The notes beneath the pieces were generated by a model that saw only the letters and a program-made list of their open reading frames with translations, ran no database searches and had not been told where the DNA came from. This document shows positions 52,721 through 59,797 of a DNA stretch of 64,000 bases, one piece after another. Position numbers and translations under genes: made by a program. Positions within the stretch are counted from its first letter, which is position 1, and each line of letters begins with the position of its first letter. Origin of the DNA: Whitmania pigra (taxonomy: Eukaryota; Annelida; Clitellata; Hirudinida; Haemopidae); NCBI GenBank assembly GCA_021613335.1, contig JAJTWR010000090.1, positions 205,001 through 269,000 of the forward strand, given 5' to 3'.

Positions 52721-54741
52721 TACTGCTTCAAAAGTGGTAGAAATGATATTTTGTCAGCCTGCTAAATGAACGAAGTCTTCACGGCGTGTGCAGAGTAGAC
52801 TTGGAGTAATCAAATGATCGATATCAAATCCCTCTCCTCCTTTATTAAACCCATCTTCACAACCCCAATCACTTTTATCAGTCACTACGGGACTGTAATC
52901 ATCATCGTCGTCATCGTCATCATCATCGTCAACACGTAACCACAGCTGTAGCTAATCCTCACAACCATTATCACATCTTCATTAATCATCACCGTCACAG
53001 TCACGATGATCATCTTATCCAACATCATAACTATCATTACACACGCCATCATAACTATCATTACACACATCATCATAACTATCATTACATACATCATCAT
53101 AACTATCATTACACACATCATCATAACTATCATTACATACATCATCATAACTATCATTACACACATCATCATAACTATCATTACATACATCATCATAACT
53201 ATCATTACACACATCATCATAACTATCATTACATACATCATCATAACTATCATTACACACGCCATCATAACTATCATTACACACATCATCATAACTATCA
53301 TTACACACGCCATCATAACTATCATTACATACATCATCATAACTATCATTACATACATCATCATAACTATCATTACATACATCATCATAACTATCATTAC
53401 ACATCATCATAACTATCATTACACACGTCATCATAACTATCATTACACATATCATCATAACTATCCTTATACACGTCATCATAACTATCATCACTGTAAC
53501 CGTCATATTCATCATACCCATCACAAACCTGAAGGGCATTGTATAGGATCTGATGCTCATACTTCTTGACCCCAAGTATGTTTTGAAAGACGTCGAACAG
53601 CTGTTCTTTGGTCAGGATGGCTTCTGAGCTCCCGGGGATGTTGCCCCCCATCCTCTGAGACCACTTCCTCGGGTCTTCGTCGCCCCTGAGGATTTGGTCG
53701 AACTTTCCCATCCAGGAGTTGAGTACAGTCTCTTTGGGAAGTCCCTCGATTTCGGGCAGACGCCTGATTCTTTTATCGACATTATTCTGAAAAAACGATC
53801 TCGTATGATCTTGCACGGTTTGGTTTAAAAGCCACCCTCGTTTTCCAGGCTAAGTCACGATGTTTTGTTTGTAATTAAAGATCATTAAATAATATTAATT
53901 AATAACCACAGTCACTTTTAAATGATAAGAAATTGGTCATCGTTAAGCCCCTTTGAAAATCCAATCGGACAGAAAAAGATTTGAATAGTAGTCTAAAATA
54001 CTTGCAAAAAGTCAACAGTGGGACATTCACCTTGCTTACCTTGAAAATGTCTCTGAAATCGTTGGCCGAACAGAACCCTCCCTTAACCATAGCGGTTACT
54101 CGATCGCTTTTCAGGAAGGACTCGTAATAACTCTGGACGGCATTCGTAAATGCCTCGTCGGACGCTATTCCGAGCTCGCCCCTCAAGAAGGATTGGAAAC
54201 GTTCTTTCGTCGACTGCAGCTGTTGCTTGTTCATCTTCAACTGTCTCTTAACCATGTCTGTCGGCTGTTTGGCATTGAATGGATAGGCGATGCATCGCAA
54301 GACAAAAACATACAACTGGAGACGTTTCCTCCTTATTTCCTCTTCACGTTCGGCCCTCTCTTGTTCCGTTTCTCGTTCCGATGCCTGAGACGGACTCGGA
54401 CTAGCAGGTCTGACATCCCTGGGGTCCCCTCTTATGCTTCCACCAGCCCTGTGTATCAGATGAGCCATGGATGAGCCACTCACAACAGCTCCTGAAGGTC
54501 CAGTGGAAATAGGGGCAACACCCCTGTCTTGGTATGCTGAAAAATTTCCCGACCCGGTACTGTAGCTGCTCATCGCAGCGGTGGCATTTGTTTCGGCACT
54601 TCCAAAGCTGATGGCAGAAAGGCTGCGCTGGTCAACACTTCCTGGAAAACTGTGCTTCCCTTCTGAGCAAGAGGTTTCTTCCTCTGCTCCTGCTGGTCCT
54701 CTTTCCTGATCAGATTCTTCACTTGAAGATGGATCCAACAT
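27045..54741 (-). CDS. CADPS: Calcium-dependent secretion activator (CAPS)
   Basis: Minus strand, 28 coding exons, 1309 residues (human about 1350); every junction is GT-AG and in phase. Exons: 54040-54741, 53529-53786, 49328-49408, 47654-47820, 46456-46549, 45978-46099, 43326-43437, 39394-39533, 38745-38811, 38404-38512, 37858-38052, 37301-37437, 36766-36953, 36053-36154, 35555-35618, 35160-35283, 34735-34758, 33228-33325, 30788-30944, 30420-30561, 29857-30012, 29637-29748, 29279-29347, 28634-28717, 28243-28350, 27692-27796, 27348-27434, 27045-27170. Order of domains: disordered N-terminus starting [13 protein letters not shown]; conserved helical region ([20 protein letters not shown]); C2-like domain, residues about 400-560; PH domain, about 560-670; then the long Munc13-homology/C-terminal region. 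CAPS primes dense-core vesicles for calcium-triggered release of peptides and amines. Introns hold simple repeats, minisatellites, a hAT element and SINEs. Start and stop agree with the family at both ends. Confidence 0.97.
28885..29037 (-). mobile_element. tRNA-derived SINE, copy A (CADPS intron 23 side)
   Basis: Read on the minus strand, the element starts near 29030 with an A-box-like GGTTAGCCGAATGGGTTAC. About 45 nt later comes GTGTTCGAAACCC, a clear RNA polymerase III B box. A tRNA-unrelated body follows, then a triplet-repeat tail of ATG/ATA units (about 28795-28885). It aligns along its length with copy B at 30170-30386. Confidence 0.82.
30170..30386 (+). mobile_element. tRNA-derived SINE, copy B (CADPS intron)
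   Basis: The plus strand shows AGTTAGCTCAGAGGGTAGCG (A box), then GTGTTCGAAACCC (B box) around 30227-30239. A body with AAAGCGCTCCTTGAACGCG and CTTATGGCGCCATAC follows, ending in about 15 TTA triplets. It is the same family as copy A, in the opposite orientation. Its 3' repeat tail suggests the element uses or seeds triplet microsatellites. Confidence 0.82.
32166..32602. repeat. Compound (TAA)n array with recurring 30-bp block
   Basis: Long TAA/TTA microsatellite in a CADPS intron. A block reading AATCATAAAAATCATAATAA followed by TAGTCACAA recurs near 32245, 32342 and 32503, and shorter TAGTCACAA copies occur near 32410 and 32560. The array has therefore grown by duplication of larger units as well as triplets. 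Confidence 0.85.
32694..33222. repeat. (CAT)n/(ATG)n microsatellites in CADPS intron 18
   Basis: Two long CAT-triplet arrays (about 32694-32866 and 33077-33222) with occasional CGT or CAC variants flank a short unique piece. The second ends only a few bases from the donor of exon 33228-33325. Confidence 0.9.
33714..33778. repeat. (GGAC)n/(GGAT)n tetranucleotide array
   Basis: GGAC and GGAT units with one GAAC variant, in the intron between CADPS exons 18 and 19 on the coding strand's upstream side. Confidence 0.8.
34735..34758 (-). other. CADPS: 24-nt microexon of CADPS (exon 17)
   Basis: A 24-nt exon between a T-rich acceptor and a strong GTGAGT donor. It keeps phase 1 on both sides and adds eight residues (about ASANKKP) between KMEA and DGDVEAKK. 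Vertebrate CAPS has a longer segment here. Skipping it would keep the frame, so it is a candidate alternative exon. Confidence 0.75.
35793..35897. repeat. (ACA/GCA)n microsatellite in CADPS intron
   Basis: Imperfect CAA/CAG triplets, with a mix of AACAGC and AACTAC units. The apparent poly-Cys and poly-Gln frames are repeat translations, not genes. Confidence 0.85.
36614..36764. repeat. (CAT)n microsatellite abutting CADPS exon 13
   Basis: About 150 bp of CAT triplets with two identical CACCACCATTGC interruptions, implying a duplicated larger unit. On the transcribed strand it begins directly after the exon 13 donor (GTTATGATG). Confidence 0.9.
37858..38811 (-). other. CADPS: PH-domain exons of CADPS (exons 9-11)
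   Basis: Exons 38745-38811, 38404-38512 and 37858-38052 encode the pleckstrin-homology domain. It opens with [20 protein letters not shown], a basic strand expected to contact phosphoinositides, and closes with [17 protein letters not shown], the C-terminal helix containing the invariant tryptophan. In CAPS the PH domain binds PI(4,5)P2 and targets the plasma membrane. Confidence 0.93.
39640..39760. repeat. (CAT)n microsatellite in CADPS intron 7
   Basis: About 40 CAT triplets with regular CGT interruptions in two similar halves. Upstream of exon 8 on the coding strand. Confidence 0.9.
43027..43320. repeat. Tandem repeat of about 66-84 bp, four copies
   Basis: Four tandem copies share CAGATAATTGAT followed by TATTCAAATAAAAGTTTTA and TAATTTCATAC. 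The array ends at about 43320, immediately next to the donor of CADPS exon 7 (43326). The copies differ mainly in short ATTA insertions. Confidence 0.85.
43450..43600. repeat. (TAA)n then (GATGAT)n microsatellite
   Basis: TAA triplets change abruptly to GAT triplets. The block sits just upstream (coding strand) of the acceptor of CADPS exon 7. Confidence 0.85.
44081..45178 (-). mobile_element. hAT-superfamily DNA transposon, internally deleted, with target-site duplication
   Basis: The element spans 44089-45170 (1,082 bp) in CADPS intron 6. Its ends are perfect 12-bp terminal inverted repeats, CAGTGATGGGTA at 44089 and TACCCATCACTG ending at 45170. It is flanked by identical 8-bp duplications GTGGTAAC (44081-44088 and 45171-45178), the hallmark of hAT insertion. 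The minus strand at about 44284-44580 still encodes the C-terminal hAT dimerisation region ([30 protein letters not shown]). The remaining transposase is gone. Subterminal regions repeat GTGATTT/AAATCAC motifs, likely transposase binding sites. Copies of this size would be mobilised only in trans. Confidence 0.93.
44452..44502 (+). mobile_element. SINE head fragment inside the hAT element
   Basis: About 50 bp (CAGGTTAGCCGAATTGC... then ACGGCGGTAATGGCAACAG) match the head of SINE copy A (exact run of about 26 bp), with a short internal deletion. It lies inside the hAT remnant and keeps the transposase-like frame open. Confidence 0.6.
47203..47330. repeat. (CATT)n tetranucleotide array with 28-bp higher-order period
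   Basis: CATT units are interrupted by CACT every seventh unit, three or four times. This shows that a 28-bp block was duplicated after the variant arose. Located in a CADPS intron. Confidence 0.8.
49495..49858. repeat. Minisatellite of 18- and 21-bp units
   Basis: About 19 tandem units of ATTCAAACAAATACAATG type (18 bp), mixed with 21-bp units that carry an extra AAT (ATTCAAACAATAAATAAAATG type). All unit lengths are multiples of three, so several frames remain open for over 100 codons, but they encode only low-complexity peptide. Lies in CADPS intron 2. Confidence 0.9.
50305..50490. repeat. 21-bp minisatellite in CADPS intron 2
   Basis: Tandem AACAATATCAGCAAC-type units of 21 bp, alternating GTTAAC and ATTAAC endings, about six copies plus degenerate flanks. 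Confidence 0.88.
53022..53480. repeat. 24-bp minisatellite with 48-bp higher-order structure
   Basis: About 19 copies of a 24-bp unit (ATCATAACTATCATTACA plus CACATC or TACATC). The CACA and TACA forms alternate in the first half, giving a 48-bp higher-order unit. It ends close to the donor of CADPS exon 2 (53529). Because the unit is a multiple of three, long reading frames appear in several frames; none is coding. Confidence 0.92.
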
Positions 54742-55405
54742 TATGTCAAACTTGGTATGTATTTGTAGCTAACACTACTGCTGGTAGCCTGGTTAGATTG
54801 GCCTTCACTTAACGATCTGGTAGAGTCGCAGCAAAATACTTAATGGTCTTTCTTTATTTTTAAAATTCATATGGAGTTGCGATTAAATTGATGCATCACT
54901 TAAATCTAACAAGTTAGTTACACAAAACCGCAACAGAAAACTTCATAACAATGACGACCACATTTTCGATTCGATGTCAACTTCGAAACAAACAGTGCAC
55001 GACAAAACATTTGAAATTAAATATCCCATTGAATGCAGTTGCAGCTGCTGCATCCCCCGTCGTGTCAAAATAAACCCCAAAATTAGTCTGAAGACATCCC
55101 AAAATTTACATTAAAACTAAAACATACGCTTTTATTTGGTAGCAGACAATTTGTTAAAGCCATTCGCAACTTACGTTTGTGAACGTTCGAAAGAATTTGT
55201 TTTTAAATAATTTTAAAATACTTTAATTGCAACACAACAAAATGAATTTATATTGTTTATTTTTGTAAAATAAATTTATGAAAAAAGTGAACGTACACAA
55301 CATGCTTATTCTATGTTGACGACCTTTTATTGCATTGGCTTCCTTCGACCCGTATCGTCTGCGGTTTTTCAGTTTCGTTTGTGTGGCTTAGATAGTCAGT
55401 TGAAA
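54742..55405. promoter_or_regulatory. Divergent intergenic region of CADPS and COX6A
   Basis: About 660 bp between the start codons of two genes transcribed away from each other. No specific promoter element is recognised. Confidence 0.45.
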
Positions 55406-56114
55406 ATGTTTAGGAACGTGGCAAAAACTTTTGCCAGGCGCTACAGCAGCACTGCCAGCGCTGGAGCGTCAGGCGAATCCGCCCACAATGGTAATAGTTG
55501 TGAATGACCTTTAAAATGCCACTAATTTAAATCACGTTTGAATTTTTAATTTAAAAGACTAATAAGTTCTAAAGCTTATTTTTTGCCGTAAAATGTTTTA
55601 GAACTGTTTATTAAGAAGTTTGACAGTAACTAAACTATTTGCATTACTTCAGAAACCAAGATGTGGAAGTACCTTTCATTCTTTATCGTGTTTCCAATTG
55701 GAGCCGGTTACATAAATATGCACAAGTGTGAGAAAGAACAGGAAGAGCTATTCGAGCATCACAGGCCAGAATTTGTTCCCTATGAGCACCTCAGGATCAG
55801 AAAGAGGGTTATTTTTTACTTGTATCCTTAAAATTGCTTTACAAATAGGACCATTCTTCCAAATAAATATCTAATTATTTTAGATTAGTATTTTAAGCTG
55901 CTGGCATTTTTCTTTATCAACTGTAGATATTTTGTTTGTTGTTTCAATGGTTTGTCTTTTTGAACTTTCTAAATTTAAGTAACTTAAATCAATTAAGACT
56001 TTAACATAAATGTTCACTATATTTCATCATTAGAAATTCCCATGGGGTGATGGAAATCACAGCCTCTTCCACAACAAGTTGTACAATGCCCTTCCAGAAG
56101 GCTGGGAAGAGTGA
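55406..56114 (+). CDS. COX6A: Cytochrome c oxidase subunit 6A, mitochondrial
   Basis: Three exons, 55406-55490, 55653-55807 and 56034-56114 (phases 1 and 0), give 106 residues. The first exon encodes a basic, Ser/Ala-rich mitochondrial targeting sequence (FRNVAKTFARRYSS). Exon 2 carries KMWKYLSFFIVFPIG, the single inner-membrane helix, and RPEFVPYEHLRIRKR. Exon 3 has the family signature FPWGDGNHSLFHN. COX6A is a nuclear-encoded regulatory subunit of respiratory complex IV. A longer in-frame start at 55313 is possible but gives a poorer targeting peptide. Confidence 0.96.
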
Positions 56115-56136
56115 AGTGCTATTCAGTGCACTATGG

Positions 56137-56170
56137 AATAAATCTTAACTTTCAGTTGAAGTTAAATAAA
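56137..56170 (+). terminator. COX6A: Polyadenylation signals of COX6A
   Basis: Two AATAAA hexamers, at 56137-56142 and about 56165-56170, follow the COX6A stop codon by 22 and 50 nt. This fits a very short 3' UTR. Confidence 0.6.
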
Positions 56171-56422
56171 GTTTAACATTTGTAGCTTAGGTTAGTCTTG
56201 GCTCTTTGGCCAATTGTTTAAGCACTGGGACGAAATGATACATACTTACGTTTAACATGTTATCGACAAGGTTTGCTCTGATTTGGAGTTTTAAAAGGTA
56301 TCTGCTGTTTTCGTGTTTGGGACGAGTCTAGTAAAATTATATGTGAGCCAATAGTGTTACTATTATCTACAACATTATGTATTGATGCATAAATAATAAT
56401 AAAATAAATAAAAAATTTCAGC

Positions 56423-58652
56423 CTAGGGCCTGAAACGCTTCAAGATTTCGCCGATGTTTTGTTGCGTGCATTTCCGCATCGGGATCCTGAATGGCCTTTT
56501 TGTGGCAGAGTTTTTCTGGAGGTTTCTCTTAGTCTTGCACTTTCGAGGGTCAGGTGAACTCGACTTGGATGACATTTGGAGATCTGCACCCTCTTGGTGT
56601 CTTTTGAGAGTTATCTCTCTTGAGTTTGACTCGTCTAAGTTACGGTTTTTGGTCCGTGGTTCGGGCTCAGCGCCGTCTGGGCTTATCGAGATGCGGCAGT
56701 CTTCGGTAACTCGAAATTTTCTCCTCTTGCCCGAATCGACTTTTTCCTTTCGTTTCTTCGTGGCATTGCGGTGTGTGCCGTAAGCAATGCTTTCGACGTC
56801 ATTGGGTTGCGGCACGTCCGAGGTCGACTCTCTGTCGCGTTTTGGATGACTTCCGATGCTCCGCTTTGGTGGGACGATTCCGAACTTTTTCATTTCGTCT
56901 TCGAACGCTTTGCCAGCGGTGAATATCACTTGGTTCAGACTGACCAAGCCAAAACAGGCATTGTTGTTTTTGTTGCGGTTCCTTACTTCTGTTCGGTTTG
57001 GACGTCTCGTGACGGAGCCGTTTTTGTCAGAAGATCTCTCTCTAAAGCCAATGCTTGAGAACCTCACTCCATGCCTTGTTGGTGGATGGGGTGCTGAGTG
57101 AGCGTTGGCAAGACTTTTGTGCTGTGACTTCGTCTCGAGGTCAGGCCTATGATATTTTTCGTGCATTTTTATAAAGTTTGAGGGTAAACTTTCGTCATCA
57201 ACTCTGGCTGAGTGGTGAGGACACCTACAGTTGCAAATTGGGGAATCGACGTTCTCAACGTAAGAGTCTGCTTCAGATTCTTCCGCCATTTCCACTGGGG
57301 CTCTTCCTTGGCCTCTATCAATGGTCGAGGCTAAGATTCTTTTTAGCTCAGCAAGTTTTTCGGGCGTACAATAAGACTCGCTATCTTCTCCGTCGGTGTC
57401 CGGGAATGTCTGTAGATGTTCCGCTGGCACCGGAGTACTTGCTGATGATACGGAATTTGAACTGGATTCGTTCCTGGTGCTTGTTTCCTCGTCGACCATA
57501 CATTCTTGATATTCATCCTCCTCAGCTGAGGTTATGTTGTTGTTCGAAAATCCCTCTGTTGTATTCCTGTTGTCAAAAAAGAAACTCAACTGTGTGACAT
57601 TTATAATTTTTTACAAAATGCTGGGATAGATGGTAGCTAGACTGTTTTCAGGAGTTTTGACCTATAAACAGGGACACCTACAGTAAAACCTTTACTGGAT
57701 TACCGTGAGCGACATTGACTTTGCACCGCATTTGTACCAATTTACTGGTACAGGTAATCGAATCATTCTTCCCATCACGCAAACAAATAGTTAACAATAA
57801 TCTTTTCAACTTTTGACCGTTTTGAATGACTAGCGTTCAAATTCTGTCGGAGGTTCGGTAGGGACTCGTTCTCTATGAGGTTGACCATGTTCTCGAATTT
57901 GACGTGCCTTCCCGCCATGTCGTCTTGAGACGAAGATCTGATGTTCAATGCAACTTCTACTGTTTGCCTGAAGCTATCGAAGAATGGCGGATGAGGAACT
58001 GGTAGATAGAATTAGATAGATATATAGATAGATAGAGAATAAATTACTCTGAGTAATGACAAATTAATAAAGGAATGTTGAAATACCATAAAACGGCGAT
58101 GAAGATGATGAGCAGGACGAGGGCCCAGGTCATGGAAACAATATACAGGAAACGGTCTCTCCCTTCAAAAAGTTTGCGATAACTATTAGTTATCATGTAA
58201 TTAATTAGAGCTGTTAAGCTTGTGATATCTATTAAATTGTTGATCTTGATTTGATGTGCTATTGCTTTTAAAGGATGAAACATAATTTGACTCCCGGGTC
58301 AGAAATATCGAGTTCAAGCCCAGCTTAATTTACCAGATTATTATTATTATCGATTGCTGTTATATCTAAATAGATCTCTGCCGATGTTAGGTGGTCCACT
58401 AATTTACTTGTAGGACAGTAACAACAAACATTAGAGTAATATTTTTTAATAATGACCTACACGGTAACGGACATTCTCCATTGGATCTGCACTTAAGAGT
58501 TTCCATGCCAATGACTTCACTCTCCACGAAGCACTTTGGATTTGGATCTGCCTCTGACGCGACACTCCGACAGACTAGGGATCTTACTCTGGTACCAGCC
58601 TTGGTGCAACTGGCACTGCAATTGGTCCAGTGTGTCCAGTGCTGTCTCATGA
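56423..58652 (-). CDS. Thrombospondin type-1 transmembrane protein with long cytoplasmic tail (5' end not found)
   Basis: Modelled minus-strand exons are 58461-58652, 58087-58162, 57811-57973 and 56423-57589, with matching phases 1, 2, 0, giving at least 531 residues. The first encodes one TSP1 repeat (WTHWTNCSASC ... GTRVRS ... ECP). The second encodes a transmembrane helix (FLYIVSMTWALVLLIIFIAVL). Exon 3 is an amphipathic segment (FENMVNLIENESLPNLRQ). The last, 388 residues, is acidic then very basic, with a Cys/His cluster (CNCRCPHH) and ends ILKRFRP. The last exon has no ATG of its own at its start (TTG after an acceptor), supporting an upstream exon. No signal peptide or start codon was found upstream; a small gene lies 127 bp away. 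The last two donors are weak. The overall layout recalls THSD1, but no specific match is claimed. Confidence 0.6.
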
Positions 58653-58778
58653 CTGGGTAATTATCACAGTGGAGTAGTTTAAAAGGTAACGCCGATTGCC
58701 ATTAAGAATGTGAATTTTAGAATTAGTTTAGTTGAATGGTTAATTGAATAATTGATCGAGCATGAAAGTTAAGACACA

Positions 58779-59166
58779 TTATTGTTTAATATTTTCCTCA
58801 CTCTTCGGCGGGCTTCCGGAATACCCCAAATCTGCCGTGGTGGATAACGGGTCTACTGGTGGAATGGTACCCTTTCCGTAAAATGCGTTCTTTAATTTAT
58901 TCAAGTAGACTTTTTCCACTTTCAATAATTCTTCCCTTTTTGCGTTTCCAAAATCACTAAACTCGACATGAGGTATTGCAGCACCATTCCTCGACTTTGC
59001 TTTCAAGAAATCTTGCATCTGAGTGTGACAACTATGTTTACTAAAAAAAAGATGATTTCAGATGAGCAAATGAAATATTAGCCTGTTTTGACAAATCATT
59101 GTATTTCTTGGAAAGGAATCTGGTCTTCGTAGTTTCGGGGATTTCTACAGTTTCTGTGCTATCCAT
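58779..59166 (-). CDS. Small conserved-looking protein of unknown function
   Basis: Two minus-strand exons, 59093-59166 and 58779-59040 (phase 2), would give 111 residues. It starts MDSTETVEIPETTKTR and ends with a charged tail and TAA at 58779-58781. The acceptor has an excellent T-tract; the donor (GTCAAA) is weak. The predicted protein is hydrophilic with a likely helix (NAKREELLKVEKVYLNKLKN) and no membrane segment. It is not recognised. The strand and position would also allow it to be nested within a longer TSP1 gene. Confidence 0.5.
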
Positions 59167-59797
59167 TTCTGGTCGGTTAATGGGCAAATTTTGTATAATG
59201 ACAAATTTATCTGAATTCTTTTAAGTTGTTCATTTTGTGACATTGTAATTTTTTGTGTAATATTCTAATAATTTTGTTTAATTCTGAAAAAATCATCTGC
59301 GCAGGTTGACGAATATATTATAGATACAAATCAGCCAACCGAAGAGAATATCTCCGTCATGCGCCATTATTTGGCAGGATAAGAGCAGTAAAGACCAAAT
59401 AAATCCATTCTTTTTTCTCACAAAACCAACGTAATCCATTTGAAATAAGAAAAAAGTTTATAGAATTTCAACTCAGTCTGTCTCTCTTTAGCGCTCGATG
59501 CCCCGCCTGGAGTGTGTTTGTAAACATGGACAGGTATGAAATCAACAAATATTAATCATTCCATTACGTCATTGCAAAACTGAACTTTCGAAAACGAAAC
59601 TGGAATTGCACCTTCCGTTCAAAAGAACTGAATTTATCACATCTCAAATCAAAGCGATTTTCTGTCTGGCCTCGTGAATACAAGGAATGTACTGGCTGAG
59701 AGTAAGGCCGTAATAGCTCCCAGTTAAATTGTTTTCTTTTCTATTATTGCTCAAATATTTCACTATAATTTTATGAAAATTATAATGTTTTTGGCAG
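59167..59797. other. Intergenic region
   Basis: No supported exon. The plus strand has a short open stretch near 59305-59382 after an acceptor-like AG, and an ATG followed by a good donor near 59525. Neither can be tied to a gene. Confidence 0.4.

Noticed and set aside
53022..53480. Possible CRISPR-like array
   Set aside because: Repeats are directly tandem with no unique spacers, in a eukaryotic intron.
53006..53569. Frames of up to 187 codons on both strands
   Set aside because: Products of a 24-bp minisatellite, with no codon bias or family match.
56454..57597. Plus-strand frames opposite the TSP1 gene tail
   Set aside because: No start context, no domain and no splice support; antisense shadows.
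59305..59530. Possible plus-strand exons (25 codons after an AG; ATG followed by a donor)
   Set aside because: Too short, no joining partner and no recognised family.
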